Source: an uncultured Clostridia bacterium
GTDB taxonomy: Bacteria > Bacillota > Clostridia > RUG12999
Assembly: GCA_934792465.1 (NCBI GenBank)
Contig: CAKVOK010000014.1
Coordinates: forward strand, 1 to 64,000
Length of the DNA: 64,000 bases
Direction: 5' to 3'
Every line of letters starts with the position of its first letter. Position 1 is the stretch's first letter. The notes beneath the pieces are model-generated. The model saw only the letters and a program-made list of their open reading frames with translations, made no database searches and was not told the origin of the DNA. Position numbers and translations under genes: made by a program. This document shows positions 31,395-40,278 of the stretch, in pieces.

Positions 31395-32957
31395 TTACAG
31401 ATACAAATCCGGCAAATCGTTTTCAAACAGCACCGTCCAGCCGTCCGACGCAACGTCATTCATTTTTATGAGCGCCGCTCCGAGGTCTGCCGCAACATAA
31501 AGCCCTCCGCCGTAGCCTGCGGATTTTATGCCGTCTTTTATCGGTATTGTCTGTTTCTCGCCTACCAGAATTATATAATCGCAGTTTTTCGCCGCACATC
31601 TGCCGAACTCAAAATTTATTTCATATTCTTTATCGCCGAGTTCTATCATGCCCGGCGTTATGAGCATTCGTTTTCCTTTTTCAAATTTGCCGAGAACGTC
31701 TACCGCCGCTTTCGACCCCTCCGCATTTGAATTGAATGCGTCGTCTATGACGGTTATTCCGTTTCCGTGATTTTTCATCTGCAATCTGTGCGGAACAGGC
31801 TCAAGACGTCTTACGGCGTAGCGTATTTGTTCCGGCTCAACGCCGAGTTTCAGTGCCATTGCCGCCGCCGCTATTATGTTCGACACGGTATGTCTGCCGA
31901 GAAGCTTCGTTTCGAGGCTGATTTCCGTGCCGTCCTCGCAGCACATAACGAATCTTACGCCGAACGTTCCGTATGAAACGTCTTTCGCATAATATCTGCC
32001 GCCGTCCTCCATATCGATTCCGCAGGGGGTTACCCCCTCTCTCATATTCGCACGGATAACAGGCGACGAAACGTTTACGACCACGTTTTCCTTATTCTCC
32101 ACGGCGTCGTAAAGCTCGTATTTCGTCTTTATAATATTTTCGATATTCAAAAATGTTTCGAGATGCTGAGGACCTATGGACGTTATAATTCCGTATGACG
32201 GGCGCACTATATCGCAGATTTCCTTAATATCGCCCACGTATTTCGCACCCATTTCGCAAACGAAAATTTCGTGCGCCGCCGTCAGCGAATTTCTGACGGT
32301 TTTGACAACGCCCATCGTAGTGTTATAGCTTTCGGGAGTCATCAGCGTATGATATTTTTCCGACAGCAATTTCGTTAATATATATTTTGTGCTTGTTTTG
32401 CCGTAGCTTCCCGTAATGCCGACAACCTTAAGGCTCGGCAGCTCGTTTATAATGCGTTTCGCATCGTTTATATACCACCTGTTTATCAGGCTTTCCACCG
32501 GCGAATTTATCTTATTCACCACGGCTACGAGATAGCCCATGCTGATATTCAGCGCAATCACGAGAACCATTGTTATAAAAAATGTGGTGTTCAGCAGACA
32601 CATAATCGCAGCCGCCGAGATAATCCCCAGAATAACCGATGTTGTGATAAGCCTCTTGACACGTGCCGTGATAACAAAAGCTTTTTTTGCTTTCGGCGCA
32701 ATTTTAATCAGCAGTGCGAGCGTGAGCAGCGTAATAAGAATATATGTAATCTTGCCGGCATATATGTTGATAAATCCCGCAAGAATACCGGCGCACGGTG
32801 CAAATATATCCGAAAACAGCACTTTTTTCTTCCCTTTGTACCAATGATAATATTCATTGTTCAGATACATTTCCTGCTGAAGCATATGGAAGCCGTTTTT
32901 CAGCTTAAATCCTGCCAGCGCCAGAAACGCCAAAACCGTTATAATATTTAAAATCAT
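31395..32957 (-). CDS. MurF-like Mur ligase with N-terminal membrane domain
   Basis: 520 residues. About the first 160 form four to six hydrophobic segments (ILNIITVLAFLALAGF, then ITYILITLLTLALLI, LITTSVILGIISAAAIMCLL, FITMVLVIALNISMGYLV). A Mur ligase follows: ATP-binding GITGSYGKTSTK near residue 185, SYNTTMGV, EMGAKYVGDI, GPQHLETF and DDAFNSNAEG. MurF adds D-Ala-D-Ala to UDP-MurNAc-tripeptide; the adjacent ddl supports this role. The usual MurF N-terminal domain is replaced by a membrane domain, as seen in a Firmicute subgroup. Whether it is the cell's only MurF cannot be told. Confidence 0.87.
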   Translation of the reverse strand: MILNIITVLAFLALAGFKLKNGFHMLQQEMYLNNEYYHWYKGKKKVLFSDIFAPCAGILAGFINIYAGKITYILITLLTLALLIKIAPKAKKAFVITARVKRLITTSVILGIISAAAIMCLLNTTFFITMVLVIALNISMGYLVAVVNKINSPVESLINRWYINDAKRIINELPSLKVVGITGSYGKTSTKYILTKLLSEKYHTLMTPESYNTTMGVVKTVRNSLTAAHEIFVCEMGAKYVGDIKEICDIVRPSYGIITSIGPQHLETFLNIENIIKTKYELYDAVENKENVVVNVSSPVIRANMREGVTPCGIDMEDGGRYYAKDVSYGTFGVRFVMCCEDGTEISLETKLLGRHTVSNIIAAAAMALKLGVEPEQIRYAVRRLEPVPHRLQMKNHGNGITVIDDAFNSNAEGSKAAVDVLGKFEKGKRMLITPGMIELGDKEYEINFEFGRCAAKNCDYIILVGEKQTIPIKDGIKSAGYGGGLYVAADLGAALIKMNDVASDGWTVLFENDLPDLYL

Positions 32958-32981
32958 CTATTTTCATCCTTTCGGCGCAGA

Positions 32982-33737
32982 TTAACTTTTAAGAAAATTA
33001 TTTGTAATCACGGCAAATTCGCCCATATCGTCGATATACGAAAAATGCCCGGCGTTTTTCAGCACCACAAGTCCGGCATCACGCATTTTACTTTCCATGA
33101 TACGTGCATCCGAAACGGGCGTTGCGTCGTCGTTTTCGCCCCACATCAAAAGCGTGGGCATATCAACCTTATCAAAAAGATATGTCAAATCCTCGTTCAC
33201 GACACGCACCATGACGCTGCGCATGACGGGATTTGCGTTCTTATAATCGTCCGAACCGAATGCGGATTTTATTCTTTCTTCGGTTTCCTTTGAGAATTTG
33301 CCTATTATATTCGCCGTTTTTTTCGCCAGCTTATACGAATATACCTTTATTTTATAGTTTATTCCGTGTTTCGGCTTCACGCCTGCGGCGTCCACGAGAA
33401 TCATTTTTTCGGGATTGGTCATTTTCTTTGCCGCAAGAATTATACAGAGTCTGCCGCCGAACGAATGTCCGACAAGTATCGGATTTTCAAGTCCGACCGT
33501 CCGCATGAATTTTTCAACAAAATCCGCATAGGAATACACGTCCCAGTCGTTTCCCGGCAGTCCCGATTTGCCGAATCCGGGCAAATCGAGCGCCCATACT
33601 CTGAATTTGTCTTTCCATGCGTTCACCATGGGCATAACTGCGCCTATGTTTGCGCCCCAGCCGTGGAGCACGAGCAGGTCTTTGCCCTCGCCGAACACTT
33701 CGTAATTTACTTTTATTCCGTCAATATCAATCATCAT
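32982..33737 (-). CDS. Alpha/beta hydrolase
   Basis: A 251-residue alpha/beta-hydrolase fold protein with the oxyanion region VLHGWGAN, the nucleophile elbow VGHSFGGR (Ser), WGENDDATPVSDAR near the Asp, and the catalytic His in NAGHFSY. It is cytoplasmic; the substrate is unknown. Its start overlaps the mrnC stop (ATATGATG), so it belongs to the cysE-cysS-mrnC unit by coupling, and murF follows within 25 bp. Confidence 0.9.
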   Translation of the reverse strand: MMIDIDGIKVNYEVFGEGKDLLVLHGWGANIGAVMPMVNAWKDKFRVWALDLPGFGKSGLPGNDWDVYSYADFVEKFMRTVGLENPILVGHSFGGRLCIILAAKKMTNPEKMILVDAAGVKPKHGINYKIKVYSYKLAKKTANIIGKFSKETEERIKSAFGSDDYKNANPVMRSVMVRVVNEDLTYLFDKVDMPTLLMWGENDDATPVSDARIMESKMRDAGLVVLKNAGHFSYIDDMGEFAVITNNFLKS

Positions 33738-34114
33738 ATTTCCCCGTTTTCAAATATAATATCAAGCAGCTGCGATATTCTTTCGTGCCTGTTCGTCAGA
33801 TAAAGGTAACCGAAAAGCGCTTCGAGCCCCGTTGATTTTTTATAATCCGCAAGGCTTGCATTTTTCGCCGTGGTATGCGGTTTGGAATTTCGTCCCCTTT
33901 TATATATCGCCGTTTCTTCTTCCGACAGCCTCGGAGATAAAATATCGAAAAATCTGCTCTGTGCCACCGCCGACACATATTTTTTCGCATATTTATGCAG
34001 CGTATTAACCGGCATATTCGCTTTTTTCATCAGATATTCCCTTACGGCAAGTTCGTACACGGCGTCGCCCATATATGCCAGCGCCAGTGCGCCGTATTGT
34101 TTAAAATCGGTCAA
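33734..34114 (-). CDS. mrnC: Mini-ribonuclease III
   Basis: A 126-residue RNase III catalytic domain without a dsRNA-binding domain; in B. subtilis it matures 23S rRNA ends. YMGDAVYELAVREYL carries the acidic signature, followed by HKYAKKYVSAVAQ, a basic KRGRNSKPHT and STGLEALFGYLYL with the second acidic motif. The start is TTG, with AGGAG 8 nt before it. The position right after cysS is the conserved Firmicute arrangement. Confidence 0.95.
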   Translation of the reverse strand: MTDFKQYGALALAYMGDAVYELAVREYLMKKANMPVNTLHKYAKKYVSAVAQSRFFDILSPRLSEEETAIYKRGRNSKPHTTAKNASLADYKKSTGLEALFGYLYLTNRHERISQLLDIIFENGEI

Positions 34115-34125
34115 TACGTCATCTC

Positions 34126-35508
34126 CTATTTGTTAAATATTATCTGCACACCGTCACGGGTATCTTTAAGCGTAACGCCTTTTTCGAGCAAAATATCTCT
34201 TATCTCGTCCGAGCGTGCAAAATCCTTATTCTTTCTCGCCTGTGTACGTTCGTCAACAAGCTTACGGATTTCTTCCGGAATCTCCTCTTTCTTATCTTTT
34301 TCGAGAATACCGAGAACGCCGCCGAGTTCCTTAAGTAGCGCCGTATATGCTTCAAGCTCTTCCTTTGAAGCTTCGTCCATGCGCATATTTATATCCTTAA
34401 CAATCTCGAACAGCACGCTTATTGCGTCCGCCGTGTTTATATCGTCTTCCATAGCGTCTTTGAAACGCTGTTTATACGCTTCGATTTTCTCTGCACCGTC
34501 AAATTTCTCCGATTTTGCCCCGTTCATCTTGAAACTCATTGTTTCAAGGCAGTTATACAGGCGGTCGAGCGCATTTTTCGACTGCTCCATCAAATCGTGA
34601 GAAAAGTTTATCGGATTTCTGTAATGTGCGCTGAGCATGAAAAATCTGATTACTTCATAATCAAATTCTTTCGCTATATCACGCACCGTAAAGAAATTGC
34701 CTTTGGATTTCGACATTTTCGTGCCGTCTATATTGATATATCCGTTGTGCAGCCAATAATGTGCGAACGGTTTTCCCGTTGCGGCTTCACTCTGTGCGAT
34801 TTCATTTTCGTGATGCGGAAAAATCAAGTCCTTGCCGCCGCTGTGAATATCTATCGTTTCGCCGAGATATTTATTTACCATCGCCGAGCATTCTATATGC
34901 CAGCCCGGTCTGCCCGGTCCCCAGGGGCTTTCCCATGCCGGTTCGCCCGGCTTTTGGCTCTTCCATACGGCGAAATCCATCGGGTCTTTCTTTCTCTCGT
35001 CAACGCTTATTCTCGCACCGGCTTCGAGGTCGTCGAGCGGCTGATGAGAAAGCTTGCCGTATTCCTTAAATTTCTTTGTGGAAAAATACACATCGCCGTT
35101 TACTTCGTAAGCATAGCCGTTATCCACAAGCTTTTTAACCATATCGATTATGGCGTCTATGTTCTCCGTTGCGCAGGGGTGTACCGTAGCTTTTTTTATA
35201 TTAAGCCCTTTTGCGTCCGTGAAATATTCGCCGATGAATTTTTCGGCAAGCTGTTTCACCGTTATCCCCTGTTCGTTTGCATTGTTTATCATCTTATCGT
35301 CAATATCCGTGAAGTTCTGCACGAAATCGACCTTATACCCGATATATTCAAAATATCTGCGGAGCGTGTCGAATATAATAAACGGTCTTGCGTTGCCTAT
35401 ATGGAAATAATTGTACACCGTAGGCCCGCAGGAATACATCTTAACTTCGCCCTCTTTTATCGGTACAAATTCTTCTTTTTGTCTTGTCATACTGTTATAA
35501 AGCTTCAT
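34126..35508 (-). CDS. cysS: Cysteinyl-tRNA synthetase
   Basis: A 460-residue class I synthetase charging tRNA-Cys. Motifs: MYSCGPTVYNYFHIGNARPF with the zinc Cys and HIGH-like HIGN, further zinc ligands in HIECSAM and HHENE, and KMSKSKGN as the KMSKS loop. The second of two adjacent ATGs has the better ribosome-binding spacing (GGGAG, 6 nt). It overlaps the end of cysE, forming the conserved cysE-cysS-mrnC order of Bacillus and Clostridia. Confidence 0.97.
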   Translation of the reverse strand: MKLYNSMTRQKEEFVPIKEGEVKMYSCGPTVYNYFHIGNARPFIIFDTLRRYFEYIGYKVDFVQNFTDIDDKMINNANEQGITVKQLAEKFIGEYFTDAKGLNIKKATVHPCATENIDAIIDMVKKLVDNGYAYEVNGDVYFSTKKFKEYGKLSHQPLDDLEAGARISVDERKKDPMDFAVWKSQKPGEPAWESPWGPGRPGWHIECSAMVNKYLGETIDIHSGGKDLIFPHHENEIAQSEAATGKPFAHYWLHNGYINIDGTKMSKSKGNFFTVRDIAKEFDYEVIRFFMLSAHYRNPINFSHDLMEQSKNALDRLYNCLETMSFKMNGAKSEKFDGAEKIEAYKQRFKDAMEDDINTADAISVLFEIVKDINMRMDEASKEELEAYTALLKELGGVLGILEKDKKEEIPEEIRKLVDERTQARKNKDFARSDEIRDILLEKGVTLKDTRDGVQIIFNK

Positions 35509-36133
35509 CATGCTCTCCCTTTTCTATCTTGTTTTTCAGTTTTTCCAATTCAACCGACATTCGGCAAAGCTCCATTGATATAGGATCGGGAATATGTATC
35601 TGATCCATATCGCACACCTTTCTGCCGTTGCGCCGCACAACCCTCGCCGGAACTCCGACGCAGGTCGAATTCGGCGGCACTTCGTTCAGCACCACCGCAT
35701 TGGCGGCTATTTTTGAATTATCGCCCACTGTGAATGGTCCCAAAACCTTGGCACCGCTCCCGATAAGCACGTTTTTGCCTATCGTGGGGTGTCTTTTGCC
35801 GTGGTCCTTGCCCGTTCCGCCGAGCGTTACGTTCTGATATATCGTACAATCGTCGCCGACCTCGGCGGTTTCGCCTATGATAACGCCCATTCCGTGGTCT
35901 ATAAACACGCCTTTTCCTATCTTTGCGCCGGGATGAATTTCAATCCCCGTGAGCCACCTTGCAAACTGCGAAATCAGCCTTGCTATGAAGAAGAATTTTC
36001 TTTTATAGAAAAAATGCGCTATTCTGTGCCAAATCACAGCATGAAGTCCCGGATAGAGCAGCAGCACTTCAAGGCTGTTTCTTGCTGCCGGGTCACGCTC
36101 TTTTATAGCATTTATATCATATCTCAAGCTCAT
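35495..36133 (-). CDS. cysE: Serine O-acetyltransferase
   Basis: A 212-residue left-handed beta-helix acetyltransferase that makes O-acetylserine for cysteine synthesis. N-terminal helices (INAIKERDPAARNSLEVLLL) precede the hexapeptide region GIEIHPGAKIGKGVFIDHGM, GETAEVGDDCTIYQNVTLGG and KRHPTIGKNVLIGSGAKVLG. The ATG after AAGGAGGG was chosen. It overlaps both the upstream unknown gene and cysS. No T-box or S-box leader is visible, as the gene is embedded in an operon. Confidence 0.95.
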   Translation of the reverse strand: MSLRYDINAIKERDPAARNSLEVLLLYPGLHAVIWHRIAHFFYKRKFFFIARLISQFARWLTGIEIHPGAKIGKGVFIDHGMGVIIGETAEVGDDCTIYQNVTLGGTGKDHGKRHPTIGKNVLIGSGAKVLGPFTVGDNSKIAANAVVLNEVPPNSTCVGVPARVVRRNGRKVCDMDQIHIPDPISMELCRMSVELEKLKNKIEKGEHDEAL

Positions 36134-36689
36134 CCGTATTCCCTCCTTCAAACATCATTACCGCACGCAAATTTATATTTTCCGACATCAGCAGCAGCGG
36201 AAGCGTATTTTCTCCCACACCGTCCGCTCCCAACACCGCAAGCGCACGTTTTTCCGCTTCCGTGGGTTCGCCGTCCGACACCGCATAAATTCCGCCTTTT
36301 TTCGCAATGCGGTTTTTCCCGGTTTTAACGTTTCCGCCGAACCTTATAAAATCCGCAATATCCGCAAATTCACATTCCGTTTTTTTGAGCGGCTGCGCCC
36401 TGACTACCGCCGTAACGTTCTTTATTTTCAGGCATCTTATCAAATCTCTGTAAAATATATTGTTATCGTTTCCTTTAATCTCTCTGTACAGCACGGTTTT
36501 TCCGCGTACCGTACCTACAGCAAACCGCCCGAACACATCGTCCGCAGTCTGCGCCGCCGCAAATTCGGCGATTTTCTCTATTTTAAAGCTTTCTTCCGTA
36601 AACAGTGCCGTATCCGGCATTTTATCCGTACCGGCGTGTATATGCGCCGCCGTAAGAGTCACGGATTCCGAAAACTTCAAATACCTCAC
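36117..36689 (-). CDS. Unknown protein, conserved only by operon position
   Basis: About 190 residues, not recognised. Visible parts are SVTLTAAHIHAGTDKMPDTA, FGRFAVGTVRGKTVLYREIK, a central hydrophilic region, and a C-terminal ADGVGENTLPLLLMSENINL segment. There is no signal peptide or membrane helix. It lies between pgsA (GTGA overlap; a TTG three codons in has a better ribosome-binding site) and cysE (17-bp overlap), so it is translated from the same mRNA. The coding call rests on the uninterrupted frame and tight packing; no function is proposed. Confidence 0.7.
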   Translation of the reverse strand: MRYLKFSESVTLTAAHIHAGTDKMPDTALFTEESFKIEKIAEFAAAQTADDVFGRFAVGTVRGKTVLYREIKGNDNNIFYRDLIRCLKIKNVTAVVRAQPLKKTECEFADIADFIRFGGNVKTGKNRIAKKGGIYAVSDGEPTEAEKRALAVLGADGVGENTLPLLLMSENINLRAVMMFEGGNTDELEI

Positions 36690-37231
36690 TCCTTCAGAAG
36701 CGTTCTGTTATTATAAAGATACTCCGCTCCGGATATTACAGTCACAAGCGCAAGCACAAGCATAAGTATATCCGTAACCGTGAATGTGCCGAATGCAAAA
36801 TTTTGCCCTATATTCAGCGGTATGAGCGTATATATTATAACTATCATCTGTATCACGGTTTTCACCTTGCCCCACATACTCGCCGCAATAACAACACCGC
36901 CGCCCGCCGCAACAAGGCGCAGTCCCGTTACCGTAAATTCACGGAGAATAACGACAAATAATATCCACACCGAGGCTCTTCCGTCGTATACGAAAAGCGA
37001 AAGCGCCGCCGTGACAAGCAGCTTATCCGCAAGCGGATCCATGAACTTGCCGAAATCCGTTACAAGATTGTATTTTCTTGCGATTTTTCCGTCCAGCATA
37101 TCAGTGAGCGACGCCGCAACGAATATCGCAAGCGCAAGCCAGCCGCCCGCCGTGCCGCCTATAATGCCGCACAGTATGAAAAACGGTATCATAATAACTC
37201 TGAGTAGTGTAAGCTTATTCGGTAAATTCAT
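36686..37231 (-). CDS. pgsA: CDP-diacylglycerol--glycerol-3-phosphate 3-phosphatidyltransferase
   Basis: A 181-residue integral membrane enzyme committing CDP-diacylglycerol to phosphatidylglycerol. The CDP-alcohol phosphotransferase motif is intact: SLTDMLDGKIARKYNLVTDF then GKFMDPLADK, holding all four metal-binding Asp. About six hydrophobic segments are visible. It overlaps the rimO stop by 17 bp and is followed by an overlapping unknown gene. The rimO-pgsA-cinA-recA neighbourhood resembles other Firmicutes, with the order altered here. Confidence 0.95.
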   Translation of the reverse strand: MNLPNKLTLLRVIMIPFFILCGIIGGTAGGWLALAIFVAASLTDMLDGKIARKYNLVTDFGKFMDPLADKLLVTAALSLFVYDGRASVWILFVVILREFTVTGLRLVAAGGGVVIAASMWGKVKTVIQMIVIIYTLIPLNIGQNFAFGTFTVTDILMLVLALVTVISGAEYLYNNRTLLKE

Positions 37232-38543
37232 TCATAACACCTTCCAAATCGTATTCTTCCGCCGCCGTAACAGTCACCTTTACAAACTGCCCTTCTTCGG
37301 CGTTCCCTTTGAAAACAACTCTGCCGTCCACGTCCGGCGAATCCGCCTCGCTTCTGCCGCAGAACAGGTTTTCTCCGAGCTTTTCTTCGCAGAGAACCGT
37401 TATTTCTCTGCCGATTTTTTCTTTATTCTTTTCAAGCGAAATACGGCTTTGCAGCTCCATTATTTCGTTTTTTCTTGCGTTTTTCGTTCCCTCGTCAATC
37501 TGATTTTCCATTTCCGCCGCTTTCGTACCCTCTTCGGGAGAATACGCAAACACGCCGAGGCGTTCAAACTCCGATTCGCACACAAATTCTTTCAGCGTAT
37601 TGAAATCCTCTGCCGTTTCGCCCGGGAATCCCGTTATAAACGTGCTTCGTATTACAATTCCGGGAATTTTCTCACGCAATTTTTTAATTATCTCACGATT
37701 TTTCCCGAGAGTGCTTCTGCGTTTCATATTCTTCAAAACCGCCGTTGAAGCGTGCTGAAACGGTATATCTATATACTTGCAGATTTTTTCTTCTTTTGCG
37801 ATTACGTCTATCAATTCGTCCGTGACGGATTCGGGGTAGCAATATTGCAGGCGTATCCAGCGTATTCCTCCGATTTTGCAAAGCTTTTCGAGCAGCTTCG
37901 GCAGCCGCAGTTCCTTATACAAATCTATACCGTACATAGTAGTATCCTGCGCAACGAGTATAAGCTCCGTAACGCCTTTTTCGGCAAGCGATTCCGCTTC
38001 TTCAAGCACCGCATCTTCCGGTACGCTTCTGTATTTCCCCCGAAGCTTCGGAATTATGCAGTATGTGCAGTTGTTGTTGCAGCCGTCCGCTATCTTGAGA
38101 TACGCCGTGCTTTTCGGCGTTGCGAGAACTCTCGGAAGTCCCGTCGGCATATCCTTGTTTATATCGTCTTTTCTGACTACCTTAGACCCGTTTTCGAGTT
38201 CGTCTATGACGCTGTTTATCTCATAAAAGCTGCCTGTGCCGACAACGGCGTCGACCTCCGGCAAATCCTTTAAGATTTCGTCCGTATATCTCTGCGCAAG
38301 ACAGCCCGTGACGATGAGCTTTTTAAGCTTTCCGCCGTTTTTATACTGCCCCATTTCGATTATCGTATCTATGGATTCCTGTTTTGCGCTCTCTATAAAT
38401 CCGCAGGTATTTACTACTATTATATCCGCTTCCGCCGGATTTGTTACAAGAGTGCACTTTTTTTCCGCAAGTGCAATCATTGTTTCCGTATCCGTCAGAT
38501 TTTTCGGACAGCCGAGCGATATAAACCCTATCTTATATTTCAA
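37215..38543 (-). CDS. rimO: Ribosomal protein S12 methylthiotransferase RimO
   Basis: A 442-residue radical SAM methylthiotransferase modifying an Asp of ribosomal protein S12. The N-terminal UPF0004 domain shows FISLGCPKNLTDTE and NTCGFIESAKQES, with VTGCLAQRY giving the third auxiliary-cluster Cys. The radical SAM CxxxCxxC is in IADGCNNNCTYCIIPKLRG, and a C-terminal TRAM-like domain closes the protein. The TTG start 6 nt after GGAGGAG gives the normal N-terminus. It overlaps recX by 11 bp. Confidence 0.95.
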   Translation of the reverse strand: MKYKIGFISLGCPKNLTDTETMIALAEKKCTLVTNPAEADIIVVNTCGFIESAKQESIDTIIEMGQYKNGGKLKKLIVTGCLAQRYTDEILKDLPEVDAVVGTGSFYEINSVIDELENGSKVVRKDDINKDMPTGLPRVLATPKSTAYLKIADGCNNNCTYCIIPKLRGKYRSVPEDAVLEEAESLAEKGVTELILVAQDTTMYGIDLYKELRLPKLLEKLCKIGGIRWIRLQYCYPESVTDELIDVIAKEEKICKYIDIPFQHASTAVLKNMKRRSTLGKNREIIKKLREKIPGIVIRSTFITGFPGETAEDFNTLKEFVCESEFERLGVFAYSPEEGTKAAEMENQIDEGTKNARKNEIMELQSRISLEKNKEKIGREITVLCEEKLGENLFCGRSEADSPDVDGRVVFKGNAEEGQFVKVTVTAAEEYDLEGVMNEFTE

Positions 38544-39147
38544 AATTTTCTCCTCCAAGCCTGTTTATGACCTCGTTGATTTCTCCTATGCCGAAGCCTT
38601 TCGCATAAAGCCGTCTTTTCACCTTTTCAACCGATTTTCTGTCACGGTCTTTCAGCTTGCCGAGTTCCTTTTCCGCCAGCCTTTCCAGCGCTCCGCCGAA
38701 CTCCGCTTCGCTGAGTGCCTCGTCTATGACATCACGGCTTACCCCTTTTTTCATAAGGTTGCATACTATCTTGTTTTTGCCGTTCTGTTTCAGGCGCACG
38801 CTGTCCGAAACATACGCTTTCGCATATTTTAAATCGTCGAGAAACCCGTTTTTCTCAAAGAAATCCGCAGCATATTCCGCAGCCTTTGAGCTATGCCCCT
38901 TTTGTTTAAGCTTCGCACAGAAAGTATATCTTGTGTTTGCGCTTCTCGAAAGGAGCGAAGCGCCGTCACGCTTTGCGGTTTCAAAATCCGACATTTCGCA
39001 GAGCCTTTCGGCAATCTCATTGTCGAGCTCCATGCCGGATTTGAGATTCAGTCTGAAAGCCGTTTCGTCCGAAACCGTGCAGAGCAAGCCCTGTTCCGTA
39101 TAAATATCGAAAAATCCGTTTTTAAATTTAAGATTGGTTATCTTCAT
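38533..39147 (-). CDS. recX: Regulatory protein RecX
   Basis: A 204-residue helical protein that modulates RecA filaments. Three-helix RecX repeats are recognisable around LLSRSANTRYTFCAKLKQKG, FLDDLKYAKAYVSDSVRLKQ and KSVEKVKRRLYAKGFGIGEI. The N-terminal ~70 residues are variable. It overlaps the recA stop by 20 bp and lies directly downstream of recA on the same strand, the commonest arrangement for the pair. The start has only a weak ribosome-binding site, consistent with coupling. Confidence 0.9.
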   Translation of the reverse strand: MKITNLKFKNGFFDIYTEQGLLCTVSDETAFRLNLKSGMELDNEIAERLCEMSDFETAKRDGASLLSRSANTRYTFCAKLKQKGHSSKAAEYAADFFEKNGFLDDLKYAKAYVSDSVRLKQNGKNKIVCNLMKKGVSRDVIDEALSEAEFGGALERLAEKELGKLKDRDRKSVEKVKRRLYAKGFGIGEINEVINRLGGENFEI

Positions 39148-40201
39148 TTTCGGTTTCTTCCGGCGCATCGGATTTTATAAGACCCAATGCCGTGCGAATC
39201 TGAAGTTCTATGTTGTCGGAAATCTCCGGATTGTCCGCAAGGAACTGCTTTGCGTTCTCGCGTCCCTGTCCGATTTTTGCTCCGTCATATGCAAACCAAG
39301 AACCGCTTTTCTTGATTATTCCCAACTCCACGGCATAGTCAAGCACTTCGCCCGTATGCGAAATACCCTCGCCGTACATAATATCAAATTCCGTATCTTT
39401 AAACGGAGGTGCCATTTTGTTTTTCACTACTTTTGCCTTTGTTCTGTTGCCAACAACTCCGCCGGCTTCCTTTATGCCCTCGCCTTTTCTTATGTCTATT
39501 CTGACGGAAGAATAGAATTTCAGTGCTCTTCCACCCGTTGTCGTTTCAGGATTGCCAAACATAACGCCTATTTTTTCTCTCAATTGATTTATAAATATTA
39601 TAACCGTGTTGGATTTGCTTGCGATACCCGTAAGCTTTCTCAATGCCTGCGACATAAGTCTTGCCTGGAGTCCGACATACGAATCTCCCATTTCACCCTC
39701 AATTTCGCTCTTCGGCACGAGCGCCGCAACAGAATCTATTACGATTACGTCTATAGCTCCGCTTCTCGTCAGCACTTCGGCTATCTGCAATGCCTGTTCG
39801 CCGTTATCCGGCTGCGAAAGTATGAGATTATCTATGTCAACGCCGAGCTTTGAAGCATAATCGGGGTCGAGCGCATGTTCGGCGTCTATGAAGGCAACTT
39901 CGCCGCCGTTTTTCTGTGCCTGTGCAATTATATGCAGTGCTATCGTAGTTTTACCGGACGATTCCGGCCCGTATATCTCCACTATTCTGCCCCTCGGCAC
40001 ACCGCCTATTCCGAGTGCCGCATCTATTCCTATAGAACCTGTCGAGATAACCTCAACGTTTGTCAGTCCTTTCTCGCCCATGCGCATTACAGCACCTTTG
40101 CCGAAATCCTTTTCGAGCTGCGCAAACATATTGTCGAGAACTTCCTGCTTATCTTTGTCTTTCATCAAATAATCCTTGCTTTTCTCTTTTTTTGCCGCCA
40201 T
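39128..40201 (-). CDS. recA: Recombinase RecA
   Basis: A 357-residue DNA strand-exchange ATPase. Walker A GPESSGKTTIALH, Walker B IDVIVIDSVAAL, loop L1 EGEMGDSYVGLQARLM, loop L2 INQLREKIGVMFGNPETTTGGRALKFY and a C-terminal domain with an acidic tail are all standard. The start giving MAAKKEK was chosen because a GGAAAGG lies 11 nt before it; an ATG three codons upstream is possible. I found no LexA-type GAAC-N4-GTTC box between cinA and recA. Confidence 0.97.
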   Translation of the reverse strand: MAAKKEKSKDYLMKDKDKQEVLDNMFAQLEKDFGKGAVMRMGEKGLTNVEVISTGSIGIDAALGIGGVPRGRIVEIYGPESSGKTTIALHIIAQAQKNGGEVAFIDAEHALDPDYASKLGVDIDNLILSQPDNGEQALQIAEVLTRSGAIDVIVIDSVAALVPKSEIEGEMGDSYVGLQARLMSQALRKLTGIASKSNTVIIFINQLREKIGVMFGNPETTTGGRALKFYSSVRIDIRKGEGIKEAGGVVGNRTKAKVVKNKMAPPFKDTEFDIMYGEGISHTGEVLDYAVELGIIKKSGSWFAYDGAKIGQGRENAKQFLADNPEISDNIELQIRTALGLIKSDAPEETENEDNQS

Positions 40202-40278
40202 AATCTCCATAACCTTTCCGCCCACAAAAAATAGTATAGTTTTTCGTCTTATCCATGGGCTGATAAGACACAACACCG

